From an uncultured Muribaculum sp. (GTDB lineage Bacteria; Bacteroidota; Bacteroidia; Bacteroidales; Muribaculaceae): a stretch of DNA of 35,277 nt. The notes beneath the pieces are model-generated. The model was not told where the DNA came from. It was given only the letters and a program-made list of their open reading frames with translations, and did not search any database. The stretch's first letter is position 1. Each line of letters opens with the position of its first letter. This document shows, in pieces, positions 1 to 8,617 of this stretch. Made by a program: the position numbers and the translations under genes. The DNA is taken from assembly GCA_910578835.1 (NCBI GenBank), contig CAJTSK010000026.1, positions 1 to 35,277 of the forward strand. Reading direction: 5' to 3'.

Positions 1-53
1 CTGCCATGCAGGAAGTTGGACTCGACTTTTTATGGTTTAGCGGACAGTAATAA

Positions 54-1166
54 TTAAGAGTGAGTCTCTACAGCCGATGTAGGCGGAAGGGAGCTGTTGC
101 GCTCGTCGACCGCATTGACCACCGCGCGACCAAGTTCGATGAACGCCTCGCCGGTAATGCTGTCTTTCAGCGCAATAGGTGAGCCGCTGTCACCTCCTTC
201 ACATATTGTACCCACTATAGGTATCTGCGCAAGCACTTTCACGTCAAGCTCTTCAGCAAGCTTCACCGCGCCGTCGCGTCCAAATATGTAATAACGCTCA
301 TCGGGATGGGCGGCAGGAGTGAACCACGCCATATTTTCCACGATACCGAGCACAGGAACATTCACCTTATCATCGGTAAACATGGCGATACCTTTGCGCG
401 CATCGGCAAGCGCCACTTCCTGGGGAGTGCTTACGATTACCACTCCGGTTATGCCCAGTGTCTGCACAAGGGTAAGATGTATGTCGCTTGTGCCCGGGGG
501 CATGTCAATAAGGAAATAGTCGAGTTCGCCCCATGATGCCTGGGTGATTAGCTGATTGAGGGCACGCGACGCCATAGCGCCACGCCACAATACCGGCGAG
601 TTCCTGTCAACGAGAAATCCGATGGACAGCAGCTTGACGCCATATTTCTCGACCGGCACTATCATGTCTTGACCGTCGACATTTTCCATGTAGATAGGCT
701 CATCCTCCACTCCAAACATCTTTGGCACCGAGGGACCGAATATATCGGCGTCGAGCAGACCTACCTTATAGCCGAGGCGCGCAAGCGCAACGGCAAGGTT
801 GCTCGCGACAGTAGACTTGCCTACACCTCCTTTGCCCGATGACACACCGATGATATTTTTCACCTTCGGCAGCGGGCGTTCCTCGGCTTTAGGCGCCGGA
901 TTTTCTTTCTTAAACTTTACATTGATACGGTCTTTTACGTCCACTTCGGGCGAAATGAATGTGGTGAGAGCTGTCTCGGCAGCCTTCACAAGCGACTTTA
1001 CAAACGGGTCGGTAGGCTTGTCAAATATCAGGGAAAAGCTCACCTTGTTGCCGTCGATTCGTATGTCATCCTCGACCATTCCGAGCTCCACTATATTTTT
1101 TCCATTTCCGGGGTAACGCACATTGGTAAGCGCGTCAATGATAAGTTGGGGATATAAGGTTTCCAT
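54..1166 (-). CDS. mrp: Mrp/ApbC (NBP35-type) iron-sulfur carrier P-loop ATPase
   Basis: This 370-aa protein has an N-terminal FSCA/MIP18 (DUF59) domain at about residues 1-85 and a deviant Walker A, GKGGVGKST, at 111-119, followed by the LLDADIFGPSVP switch region. That architecture defines Mrp/ApbC scaffold ATPases, which bind and hand over Fe-S clusters in the cytosol. Where many relatives carry a CxxC cluster ligand (after the ENM motif), this protein reads ENMAWFTPAAHPDERYY, with no cysteine pair; I believe this is typical of Bacteroidetes homologues but cannot check it. It is the last gene seen of the minus-strand operon, 23 bases after trmB. The family call is secure; the exact biochemical role without CxxC is not. 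Confidence 0.93.
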   Translation of the reverse strand: METLYPQLIIDALTNVRYPGNGKNIVELGMVEDDIRIDGNKVSFSLIFDKPTDPFVKSLVKAAETALTTFISPEVDVKDRINVKFKKENPAPKAEERPLPKVKNIIGVSSGKGGVGKSTVASNLAVALARLGYKVGLLDADIFGPSVPKMFGVEDEPIYMENVDGQDMIVPVEKYGVKLLSIGFLVDRNSPVLWRGAMASRALNQLITQASWGELDYFLIDMPPGTSDIHLTLVQTLGITGVVIVSTPQEVALADARKGIAMFTDDKVNVPVLGIVENMAWFTPAAHPDERYYIFGRDGAVKLAEELDVKVLAQIPIVGTICEGGDSGSPIALKDSITGEAFIELGRAVVNAVDERNSSLPPTSAVETHS

Positions 1167-1189
1167 TTTGGCTATGAATTATTTCGGTA

Positions 1190-1948
1190 TTAACATTTGT
1201 CGGGACACTGTAGTTCGCCACGCGAGAAACTGCGGTAGGTATCGGGTTCGATTTCCACCTCAGGCTCAGATAGCGGAGTGGCATGGTCCAGATGCCAGGA
1301 TATATACTTTATGGTAAGTCCGCGGTCGAGCCACTGCTGCTCGTAGAATGTGCGTATGTTAAGTATGTCGCTCACCCCCTGCGGGTCATGGTAAAGGTCG
1401 GCAGTGTCGGTGACTTTCTCCAACCCGTTATGCTCCACCATATAGCGGGTGTAGGTGTACAAAAACGGGCTGTCGCTCTTCAGATGCACGATACCGTTGT
1501 CGCGGAGCACCTGTCGGTAGAGCGCCATAAACCGTGTACCGGTAAGGCGTTTAGTCACCTTTTTCATCTGCGGGTCGGGGAAGGTAATCCATATCTCGTC
1601 AACCTCGTCAGGGGCAAAGAAATGAGGGAGCAACTCGATGCTTGTGCGCAGAAACGCAGCGTTACCAATAGAGCGGTCACGCACCTGACAGGCTCCGGTC
1701 CACATACGCGCCCCCTTGATGTCGATGCCTATGAAGTTTTTGTCAGGAAAACGCTCGGCGAGCCCTACTGTGTATTCTCCCTTTCCGCAACCAAGCTCAA
1801 GCACAATCGGATTGTCGTTGCCGAAATAGTCGCGGCCCCAGCTCCCTTTCATCGGGAAGCCTTTTTCCCGAAGTATGCCGAAAGGGTATTGAAACACACA
1901 GTCCATCGACTCCATTTCGCTGAATTTTCTTAACTTATTTTTTCCCAT
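1190..1948 (-). CDS. trmB: tRNA (guanine-N7-)-methyltransferase
   Basis: This 252-aa protein transfers a methyl group from S-adenosylmethionine to N7 of G46 in the variable loop of tRNAs. The SAM-binding motif I, ELGCGKGE, is at residues 51-58, followed by FIGIDIKGARMW. The family signature FPDPQMKK at 123-130, with a downstream RL pair, corresponds to the conserved FPDPW-K region. Its length is normal for the family. It starts 6 bases after the stop of the BspA-like gene and ends 23 bases before mrp, so it is probably co-transcribed with both; nothing in the sequence suggests a functional link to them. Confidence 0.95.
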   Translation of the reverse strand: MGKNKLRKFSEMESMDCVFQYPFGILREKGFPMKGSWGRDYFGNDNPIVLELGCGKGEYTVGLAERFPDKNFIGIDIKGARMWTGACQVRDRSIGNAAFLRTSIELLPHFFAPDEVDEIWITFPDPQMKKVTKRLTGTRFMALYRQVLRDNGIVHLKSDSPFLYTYTRYMVEHNGLEKVTDTADLYHDPQGVSDILNIRTFYEQQWLDRGLTIKYISWHLDHATPLSEPEVEIEPDTYRSFSRGELQCPDKC

Positions 1949-1954
1949 ATACGG

Positions 1955-2917
1955 TTACTTTGTTTTTAATATTTTATCTACGCGGCGCGAGCCGTCATTA
2001 AATGTCGTCACAATTATCTCTATTTCCGAAACGCGGTAGACGGCGACACTCTTCACACTCCGGTCGGCTATGACAGGGAAAGAGGTCGACACTGTGCCGC
2101 CGGAGATGTTGAAATCGCTCCATTGCGGCGATGCCAGAAAGCCGTCGCGCAACTGCGGCGACACGCTGAGCCATATGTCGGGCTGAGGCAGCCCGTACCA
2201 CACGTCGTCGCCCAACTGCGGGACAGCATTCAGCCATGTAGCGTCTATGCCGGAGAGACTATTCATACCCTCCATCGCATTAGAACCGATATAGCCGAGC
2301 GACGGGGGAAGACTCATGACACTGATGCCCGATGTGCAGGCAAGGGCGCAGTCCCCTATACGCCGGAGCGATTCGGGATATATTATCTCTTTAAGAGCCG
2401 TACAGCCAAAAAACGCACTGTTGCCTATGCTTGTCACTCCTTCAGGCAACTTTACGCTGCCGAGTGCCTCGCATCCGGCAAAACAGCGCTCTCCTATAGA
2501 GCGCAGGGCGCGACACCGGCTCAAATCAACATCCACCAACGCCGTGGCGGCAAAAACGCCGCCTTCGACTCTCTCAATAGTTGAGGGTAATGACACTTCC
2601 CGCAACGCCGTGCATCCGCGAAACAGCCCCGCGCGCAGTACAGTGACACCTTCAGGTATCTCCGCCTTCACAAGCAAGCGGCAGTCGGCAAATGCAAAAG
2701 CTCCGATTTCCGTAACGCCTTGTGGAATAATCGCAGTGACAACACCTGTGCCGGCATATGCACCCTCGCCGATAGCCGTAACACCACCGTCAAGCGACAC
2801 ACGTGTGACAGCCATGTCGCCGGTAAAGGCATATTCAGCCACCGTCGCAGCCTGCGACCGCAACATGACGCCCGGGAGGAGCAGCATAATCAGCAAAGAT
2901 GATACACGTCTTATCAT
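1955..2917 (-). CDS. Secreted BspA-like leucine-rich repeat (LRR_5) protein
   Basis: This 320-aa protein starts with a signal peptide (MIRRV then a hydrophobic stretch ending near SQA). It continues with about seven LRR_5 (BspA/TpLRR) repeats at residues 40-230, recognisable as IGEGAYAG, IGAFAFADC, IGERCFAGC and IGNSAFFGC blocks of about 23 residues. The C-terminal 90 residues have no repeats and end in a short strand-rich tail resembling, but not clearly matching, a secretion tail. Such proteins are usually surface or periplasmic adhesins. Its ATG overlaps the stop of the upstream small membrane gene (ATGA, 4 bases), implying translational coupling. The ligand is unknown. Confidence 0.85.
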   Translation of the reverse strand: MIRRVSSLLIMLLLPGVMLRSQAATVAEYAFTGDMAVTRVSLDGGVTAIGEGAYAGTGVVTAIIPQGVTEIGAFAFADCRLLVKAEIPEGVTVLRAGLFRGCTALREVSLPSTIERVEGGVFAATALVDVDLSRCRALRSIGERCFAGCEALGSVKLPEGVTSIGNSAFFGCTALKEIIYPESLRRIGDCALACTSGISVMSLPPSLGYIGSNAMEGMNSLSGIDATWLNAVPQLGDDVWYGLPQPDIWLSVSPQLRDGFLASPQWSDFNISGGTVSTSFPVIADRSVKSVAVYRVSEIEIIVTTFNDGSRRVDKILKTK

Positions 2918-3192
2918 ACAAGCAGGGCAAAGGCGACTCCGAGATAGGAGAGAAGCAATACGGAAAGCAATATCACGCTCAGTTCCCTGCGCCCGTCATA
3001 GCAACGATAGGCATAATAAGCGCTGAGAATGGCATATACCGGGAATATATATATAAGCATTTTCCAGTTGCCGCCATCCTCTTCCGGAGGCAATGACGCG
3101 ATGACCATAGGCCACGAAAAGAGCGGCAGGAGCATTATGAGAATCACCACGGTCATCCACCAGGGAGGACGGTTGTAACGGTTGTCATCCAT
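2914..3192 (-). CDS. Small membrane protein, function unknown
   Basis: This 92-aa protein has three predicted membrane segments, at about residues 10-33, 43-62 and 70-91. The first begins at PPWWM, which recalls small DUF4234/CD225-like membrane proteins, but I do not recognise the family with confidence. It lies between the epimerase gene (5 bases upstream) and the BspA-like gene (4-base overlap), so it is certainly part of the operon. I infer that it may be inserted in the inner membrane; no catalytic motif is visible. Confidence 0.75.
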   Translation of the reverse strand: MDDNRYNRPPWWMTVVILIMLLPLFSWPMVIASLPPEEDGGNWKMLIYIFPVYAILSAYYAYRCYDGRRELSVILLSVLLLSYLGVAFALLV

Positions 3193-3197
3193 GATTG

Positions 3198-4211
3198 TCA
3201 GTTTTTATCATTTTTCATGCGACGATACTCTGCTACGGTAGCCTCTATACCCTTCTCCAGCGAAGTGACGGGGTTGAATCCGAAATCGCGCTGCGCATCG
3301 GAGATGTCGGCACTCCAGTTACGCTGTTTCATTATCTTGTATTTGTCGGAATTAAGCGTAGAGGGCTTCATCTTGAGTATGCCGTACTTTTCCGACACAA
3401 CGCTTGCCACCTTAGCCATCCAAAGAGGCAGGCGCACAGGGATGACAAATTTCTTTCCGAGCGTGCGCGCCACAATCTTGCGAAATTCCGACTGGGTGTA
3501 GGAGCGTCCCTCGCTTATGATATATTTGTGGCGCAAGGGAGCCTTCTCAAGAGCGTCAAACATCGCATTGACAAGATCATCGACATAGATAAACGTGAGC
3601 AGCTGCTTGCGGTAGCCTACCCCGAAATCCCAATGGTTGTCAATGCACTTTATCATCATCAGATAATCCTGCTCATGAGGACCGTAGACACCGGTAGGAC
3701 GGAAAATTATCCATGGAAATCCGGGCGTGGTATCAAGTAGCGTCTCGCTCTTGATTTTAGACATGCCGTATTTTGTATTGGGGTCAGGTATGGTCCTGGA
3801 TGTATAAGGCTGATAGGTCTTTTCATCGACAGGGCCGAGCGCGCTCAGGCTACTGATATAAAGAAATCGCTCCGGCACCATGGATGTTGCCTCAAGAGCC
3901 TCGACACATGTGCGGAGATAGCTGAAGTTTATGCGGTTGAAATCGCTGTAGTTGGTCACTTTCGTGGCACCGAGATTATATATAATCCAGTCCCACTTCT
4001 CTCCTTCGGGAAGAGTCGACCTCAACACCTCCTCCATTGCCTCGGAAGAGTCGTAGTCAAAGGTCACGAAGTGCAACCTTTCGTCAGTAAGATAACGTCG
4101 GGAGGTGGACTCGCGCACACCCACCCAGGTCTCGTAGCCGCGACGCAGACTCTCGGCAGCGATAAAACCGCCGATAAAGCCACCTGCGCCGATTATCAAT
4201 ACACGTTTCAT
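3198..4211 (-). CDS. NAD-dependent epimerase/dehydratase (extended SDR)
   Basis: This is an extended short-chain dehydrogenase/reductase of 337 aa when started at MKRVLIIG; an in-frame ATG three codons upstream at 4220 is less likely because the nucleotide-binding strand starts directly at MKRVL. The Rossmann glycine motif GAGGFIG is at residues 8-14, the serines of the active site are near 121-123, and the YxxxK catalytic pair is Y148/K152. PTGVYGP near 175-181 is typical of sugar-nucleotide epimerases and ketoreductases. The substrate cannot be read from sequence. It is the first gene of the operon running to mrp, with a TATCTTTG promoter box just upstream. Confidence 0.9.
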   Translation of the reverse strand: MKRVLIIGAGGFIGGFIAAESLRRGYETWVGVRESTSRRYLTDERLHFVTFDYDSSEAMEEVLRSTLPEGEKWDWIIYNLGATKVTNYSDFNRINFSYLRTCVEALEATSMVPERFLYISSLSALGPVDEKTYQPYTSRTIPDPNTKYGMSKIKSETLLDTTPGFPWIIFRPTGVYGPHEQDYLMMIKCIDNHWDFGVGYRKQLLTFIYVDDLVNAMFDALEKAPLRHKYIISEGRSYTQSEFRKIVARTLGKKFVIPVRLPLWMAKVASVVSEKYGILKMKPSTLNSDKYKIMKQRNWSADISDAQRDFGFNPVTSLEKGIEATVAEYRRMKNDKN

Positions 4212-4232
4212 AGCGAGCAATGTTTATAGGCT

Positions 4233-4240
4233 CAAAGATA
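4233..4240 (-). promoter_or_regulatory. Promoter -7 box for the epimerase-to-mrp operon
   Basis: On the minus strand these bases read TATCTTTG, a perfect TAnnTTTG Bacteroidetes -7 box. It lies 22 bases upstream of the epimerase ATG. I see no clear -33 TTG at the usual spacing. Confidence 0.6.
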
Positions 4241-4287
4241 GTGAAAAAAGTTGATATTGACCGACTGCGGCATCATACAATATAAAA

Positions 4288-4320
4288 GCAAAAAGGGGCA
4301 CACCTTGACCGATGTGCCCC
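4288..4320 (-). terminator. Rho-independent terminator of the Bax-inhibitor-like gene
   Basis: An 8-bp perfect stem (4295-4302 with 4313-4320, GGGGCACA/TGTGCCCC) has a 10-base loop. On the minus strand it is followed by a run of five T (the A-run at 4290-4294). It lies 32 bases past the stop of the 4352-5053 gene and before the epimerase promoter. Confidence 0.85.
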
Positions 4321-4351
4321 TCCTATAAGGTAAATCACTCTTAGAGCTTGT

Positions 4352-5053
4352 TTAATCTCTTGAACTGCCAAAGAAACGTAGCAGATAGAGGAAGAGGTTG
4401 ATGAAGTCGAGATAAAGTGACAACGCTCCGATAGTAGCGAGGCGTGACACGGAGAAACCACCGCTGTTTTCAGCCATACGCTTTATTGACTGGGTGTCCC
4501 ATGCGGTAAGACCGATGAAGATAAGCACACCGGCTATCGACACAATCCATTCAAGGGTCGAATTAGCCCAGAAAATATTTACAACGCTCGCTATGATAAG
4601 TCCGATAAGCGCCATAAACAGGAAGTTGCCTATCTTGGTAAGGTCGCGGCTGGTAAAATAGCCGTAGACACTCATTGCGCCAAATACACCCGAAGTGATG
4701 ATAAATGTCTTGAATATCGACACAGTGGAGTAGGCGTAGAATATCAATGAGAAGGTGACACCGTTAAGTATCGCAAACGCATAAAAGAGCAGTGTCGCCA
4801 CAGGCGAACTTATCTTGTTGACAGCTCCGCTGATGCCAAACACCATGAGAAGCTCAACAATCAGAAGCCCCCAGTAAACCCAGCGGTTGGCGGCAAGAAA
4901 ATAGACAAGATTAGGGATACAGGAGCACACCCATGCCGCTAACGCTGTCACAAGCAAAGCTACAAACATCTTTACATAAACGCGTTTCATCACCTGCGAC
5001 ACGCGACTGTCAAGCGACTGTGAGTTGAGAGAATCCAAATTATAATTATTCAT
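4352..5053 (-). CDS. Bax inhibitor-1/YccA (TMBIM) family membrane protein
   Basis: This 233-aa protein has seven hydrophobic segments spanning about residues 25-230. The signature region WDTQSIKRMAE near 185-195 and the C-terminal LYLDFINLFLYLLRFFG are hallmarks of the BI-1/YccA (UPF0005) family. Members are inner-membrane proteins; some conduct calcium or interact with FtsH, but no role can be deduced for this one. It stands between argS (69 bases upstream) and its own strong terminator, so it may be read from the argS transcript or from its own weak promoter. Confidence 0.93.
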   Translation of the reverse strand: MNNYNLDSLNSQSLDSRVSQVMKRVYVKMFVALLVTALAAWVCSCIPNLVYFLAANRWVYWGLLIVELLMVFGISGAVNKISSPVATLLFYAFAILNGVTFSLIFYAYSTVSIFKTFIITSGVFGAMSVYGYFTSRDLTKIGNFLFMALIGLIIASVVNIFWANSTLEWIVSIAGVLIFIGLTAWDTQSIKRMAENSGGFSVSRLATIGALSLYLDFINLFLYLLRFFGSSRD

Positions 5054-5122
5054 AATATTTAATGTTTTAATGAGATAACGTAATTGCAGGGCATTGTGTG
5101 ACTCCGCAATAGTTAATTTATG

Positions 5123-6907
5123 TTACATACGCTCAGGCACCTCGATTCCGAGCAGCGACATGCCGCTCTTGACCACGCGTGACACCTCTTCGCTGAGCGC
5201 GAGACGGAGGGCGCGTACTGCCGCGACAGACTCGTTGAGAATCGAATAATCGTGGTAGAACTGGTTGTACTCCTTCACAAGCTCATACACGTAGTTGGCG
5301 ATAAGAGCCGGTGAATAAGTCCGGCCAGCCTCGGCTACCACCGAAGGATAGTCGGCAAGATGCTGGATAAGCGAAATCTCCTTTTCGTTAGGCTCAACCG
5401 CGCCATAACCCTCAGCCTTGTAACCTGCATCGGCAGCCTTGCGTAGCACAGAGCGGATACGTGCATAGGTGTACTGGATAAATGGTCCGGTGTTTCCGTT
5501 AAAGTCGATTGACTCCTTGGGATTGAAAGTCATGTTTTTGCGGGGATCGACCTTCAGCAGGAAGTATTTCAAGGCACCCATACCTACGATACGGGCTATC
5601 TCCTCCGACTCCTCGGGAGTGAAATCGCCCTTGCCACGCTCAGCCGACACATCGCGCGCGCCCTGAATCATCTCGTCCATGAGGTCGTCGGCGTCAACGA
5701 CTGTGCCCTCGCGGCTCTTCATCTTTCCTTCAGGCAGCTCTACCATACCATAAGAGAAATGCACAAGATCTTTGCCCCACTTGAATCCGAGACGGTCAAG
5801 CAGCAGCGACAACACCTGGAAGTGATAGTTCTGCTCATTGCCCACGACATATATCATCTTGTCAATGGGGAAATCCTGATAGCGCAATTTGGCGGTACCG
5901 ATATCCTGGGTCATATATACCGAAGTGCCGTCGCTACGTAGAAGCAGCTTGTGGTCAAGCCCCGCGTCGGTAAGGTCGGCCCATACAGATCCATCCTCCT
6001 TGCGATACATGATACCCTTGTCAAGACCCTCAAGCACCTTGTCCTTGCCTTCGAGGTAAGTGTTGCTCTCGTAATATATCTTGTCGAAGTCCACGCCGAG
6101 ACGCTTGTAAGTCTCGTCAAATCCGGCATAGACCCAATTGTTCATCATTTCCCAGAGACCGCGCACCTCGGGGTCTTTCTGCTCCCATCTACGCAACATC
6201 TCGCGCGCCTCAAGCATGAGCGGCGACTGCTTTTCAGCCTCCTCCTCGCTCAATCCCTTGGCTACAAGTTCTTTCAACTCAGCCTTGTAATGCTTGTCAA
6301 ACAATACGTAGAAATCACCGATAAGATGGTCGCCCTTCTTTCCGGTAGACTCTGGAGTGGCTCCGTCGCCCCACTTTTTCCAGGCAAGCATCGACTTGCA
6401 TATGTGGATACCACGGTCATTGACGATATTGGTCTTCACCACGCGGTTGCCACATGCCGAGAGTATGCGCGAGAGACTGTATCCGAGAAGATTGTTACGC
6501 ACATGTCCCAGATGCAGAGGCTTGTTGGTGTTGGGCGAAGAGTATTCCACCATCACAAGCGGGCTGTCATCGGAAGGCTCCTTGAAGCCATAACCGGGGG
6601 TTTCCGCGATGTGGCTCAACATCGAGGTGAAGTAAGCCGGCTCGATCACGATATTAAGAAATCCCTTGATTACATTGTACCGGTTGACTGCAGGCTCGTT
6701 TGCCACAAGCCAGTCGCCGATTTCAGCACCTACCGCCTCTGGAGACTTGCGGGCTGCCTTCACCCAGGGGAACACGACAATAGTGAGGTTGCCTTCAAAC
6801 TCCTTCTTGGTGGTCTGCGGAACGATTGATGCCGGATCGGCGTCAACTCCGTAAAGCTCTTTGACAGCGCGCGCCACTGCTTGCGCTATAATGTTATCTA
6901 TCGACAT
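5123..6907 (-). CDS. argS: Arginyl-tRNA synthetase
   Basis: This class I synthetase charges tRNA-Arg. The start chosen is MSIDNIIAQA at 6907, giving 594 aa; the upstream in-frame ATG at 6961 would overlap the promoter box and the opposite promoter. The HIGH motif appears as HLGH at residues 132-135 within PNTNKPLHLGHVRNN. The second motif is MKSREG near 394-399, the usual ArgS variant of KMSKS. The C-terminal anticodon-binding (DALR-type) domain ends in GIEVPERM. Length and order are normal for the family. Confidence 0.97.
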   Translation of the reverse strand: MSIDNIIAQAVARAVKELYGVDADPASIVPQTTKKEFEGNLTIVVFPWVKAARKSPEAVGAEIGDWLVANEPAVNRYNVIKGFLNIVIEPAYFTSMLSHIAETPGYGFKEPSDDSPLVMVEYSSPNTNKPLHLGHVRNNLLGYSLSRILSACGNRVVKTNIVNDRGIHICKSMLAWKKWGDGATPESTGKKGDHLIGDFYVLFDKHYKAELKELVAKGLSEEEAEKQSPLMLEAREMLRRWEQKDPEVRGLWEMMNNWVYAGFDETYKRLGVDFDKIYYESNTYLEGKDKVLEGLDKGIMYRKEDGSVWADLTDAGLDHKLLLRSDGTSVYMTQDIGTAKLRYQDFPIDKMIYVVGNEQNYHFQVLSLLLDRLGFKWGKDLVHFSYGMVELPEGKMKSREGTVVDADDLMDEMIQGARDVSAERGKGDFTPEESEEIARIVGMGALKYFLLKVDPRKNMTFNPKESIDFNGNTGPFIQYTYARIRSVLRKAADAGYKAEGYGAVEPNEKEISLIQHLADYPSVVAEAGRTYSPALIANYVYELVKEYNQFYHDYSILNESVAAVRALRLALSEEVSRVVKSGMSLLGIEVPERM

Positions 6908-6938
6908 TATCTTATTGTTTAAATTGATTTTATGGATG

Positions 6939-6946
6939 CAAAGATA
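6939..6946 (-). promoter_or_regulatory. argS promoter -7 box
   Basis: The minus strand reads TATCTTTG, a perfect TAnnTTTG, 31 bases upstream of the argS ATG. It is divergent from, and about 44 bases away from, the nadB -7 box. A TTG is present 23 bases upstream, slightly farther than usual. Confidence 0.65.
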
Positions 6947-6961
6947 ATGCATTTTTTGCAT
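6947..6961. promoter_or_regulatory. Small dyad between the divergent argS and nadB promoters
   Basis: This is a perfect 5-bp inverted repeat, ATGCA-TTTTT-TGCAT, lying directly between the two outward-facing promoters. It could be a regulator site or simply AT-rich chance; the short arms make this a weak call. Confidence 0.25.
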
Positions 6962-6989
6962 TTTATTTTCAACCGACGCATAAAGTTGC

Positions 6990-6997
6990 TACCTTTG
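6990..6997 (+). promoter_or_regulatory. nadB promoter -7 box
   Basis: TACCTTTG matches TAnnTTTG and lies 24 bases upstream of the preferred nadB ATG (7022). This supports the downstream start over the in-frame ATG at 6932, which would precede the promoter. Confidence 0.6.
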
Positions 6998-7021
6998 CGG
7001 TCGATATATTATTCATACGTT

Positions 7022-8602
7022 ATGACTTACGAATATGACTATTTGGTTATAGGGTCGGGCATTGCCGGAATGAGTTTCGCCTTGAAGGTTGCCGCGACCG
7101 GCAGAGTGGCACTGATATGCAAGACCACACTTGAGGAAGCTAACACCTATTTCGCACAAGGAGGCGTGGCATCGGTCACCAATCTTGAAGTGGACAATTT
7201 CGACAAGCACATAGAAGATACCATGATTGCCGGCGACTGGCTGAGCGACCGCACAGCTGTGGAAAAAGTCGTCAAGGGAGCACCCGCACAGATTCAAGAA
7301 CTGATAAAGTGGGGCGTCAACTTTGACAAGAACGAAAACGGTGACTTTGACCTCCACCGCGAGGGCGGACACTCCGAATTCAGAATACTCCATCACAAGG
7401 ACAATACCGGAGCCGAAATTCAGGAGAGCCTGGTAAAGGCGGTAAGGGAAAACCCTAACATCGACATATTTGACAATCATTTTGCCATCGAGATAATCAC
7501 CCAGCACCATCTTGGAAAAATCGTGACACGCCGCACCCCCGACATCACCTGTTACGGGGCGTATGTGCTCAATCCCGAGAGCGGAAAAGTCGACACTTTT
7601 CTTGCGCGCGTGACGCTGATAGCCACCGGAGGCGTGGGTGCCGTGTACACCACCACCACTAATCCGCTGGTAGCCACCGGCGACGGCATAGCGATGGTGT
7701 ATCGCGCCAAGGGCACAGTGAAAGACATGGAGTTTATCCAGTTTCACCCCACTGCGCTCTATCACCCCGGCGACCGCCCCTCATTCCTCATCACGGAGGC
7801 AATGCGCGGCTACGGCGCGGTGCTCCGCAACAAGCGCGGAGAGGAATTCATGCACAAGTATGACCCGCGCCTGTCACTCGCTCCCCGCGACATCGTGGCA
7901 CGCGCCATAGACTCGGAGATGAAGCAGCATGGCGACGAGCATGTGTATCTCGATGTGACCCACAAGGACCCCGAAGAGACCAAGAAACACTTCCCCAACA
8001 TCTACCAGAAGTGTCTGTCGCTCGGCATCGACATAACAAAAGATTATATCCCCGTGGCTCCCGCCGCCCACTATCTCTGCGGCGGCATAAAGGTGGACAC
8101 CAACGGCGAGTCGTCGATTCAACGCCTCTACGCCGTAGGCGAATGCTCCTGCACCGGACTTCATGGCGGCAACCGACTTGCATCCAACTCGCTTATCGAG
8201 GCTGTCGTCTACGCCGACGCTGCCGCACGCCACGCCATGGAGGTGAAAGACCATTACAGCTATCGCCACGATGTGCCGGAATGGAATGACGAAGGCACGC
8301 GCCATCCCGAGGAAATGGTGCTCATAACCCAGAGCATCAAGGAGGTAGGACAGATTATGGCAACCTATGTCGGTATAGTGCGCAGCGACCTGCGCCTCAA
8401 GCGCGCGTGGAACCGCCTTGACATCCTTTACGAGGAGACCGAGAAGCTGTTTAAATGTTCCAAGGCAAGTCGCGAGATATGTGAATTGCGCAACATCATA
8501 AATGTGGGCTACCTGATTATGCGCCAGGCAATGGAGCGTAAAGAGTCACGCGGACTTCACTACACGGTCGACTATCCCCACACGGAGCATCACGCTGAAT
8601 AA
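7022..8602 (+). CDS. nadB: L-aspartate oxidase
   Basis: This FAD enzyme oxidises L-aspartate to iminoaspartate, the first step of de novo NAD synthesis. The start at 7022 (MTYEYDYLVIG) gives 526 aa, the normal family length. The FAD-binding GSGIAG is at residues 11-16. REGGHSEFRILHHKD (about 116-130) carries the conserved substrate-site histidine region. The fumarate-reductase-like FQFHPTALYHPG block and the C-terminal CGGIKVDTNGESS flavin loop are present. NadA and NadC are not in the window. It is divergent from argS and followed 15-45 bases later by the DUF4294 gene, probably on the same transcript. Confidence 0.97.
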   Translation: MTYEYDYLVIGSGIAGMSFALKVAATGRVALICKTTLEEANTYFAQGGVASVTNLEVDNFDKHIEDTMIAGDWLSDRTAVEKVVKGAPAQIQELIKWGVNFDKNENGDFDLHREGGHSEFRILHHKDNTGAEIQESLVKAVRENPNIDIFDNHFAIEIITQHHLGKIVTRRTPDITCYGAYVLNPESGKVDTFLARVTLIATGGVGAVYTTTTNPLVATGDGIAMVYRAKGTVKDMEFIQFHPTALYHPGDRPSFLITEAMRGYGAVLRNKRGEEFMHKYDPRLSLAPRDIVARAIDSEMKQHGDEHVYLDVTHKDPEETKKHFPNIYQKCLSLGIDITKDYIPVAPAAHYLCGGIKVDTNGESSIQRLYAVGECSCTGLHGGNRLASNSLIEAVVYADAAARHAMEVKDHYSYRHDVPEWNDEGTRHPEEMVLITQSIKEVGQIMATYVGIVRSDLRLKRAWNRLDILYEETEKLFKCSKASREICELRNIINVGYLIMRQAMERKESRGLHYTVDYPHTEHHAE

Positions 8603-8617
8603 CCAACTGTCAATACA

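Noticed and set aside
3..50. Plus-strand open frame entering from the left edge (ends GLDFLWFSGQ-stop)
   Set aside because: Only 15 codons lie in the window; it could be the end of a neighbouring gene but cannot be supported.
1283..1933. 216-aa open frame opposite trmB
   Set aside because: It is entirely antisense to trmB, which has complete family motifs; a shadow frame.
5951..6829. 292-aa open frame opposite argS
   Set aside because: Antisense to argS with no domain features; a by-product of GC-rich codon usage.
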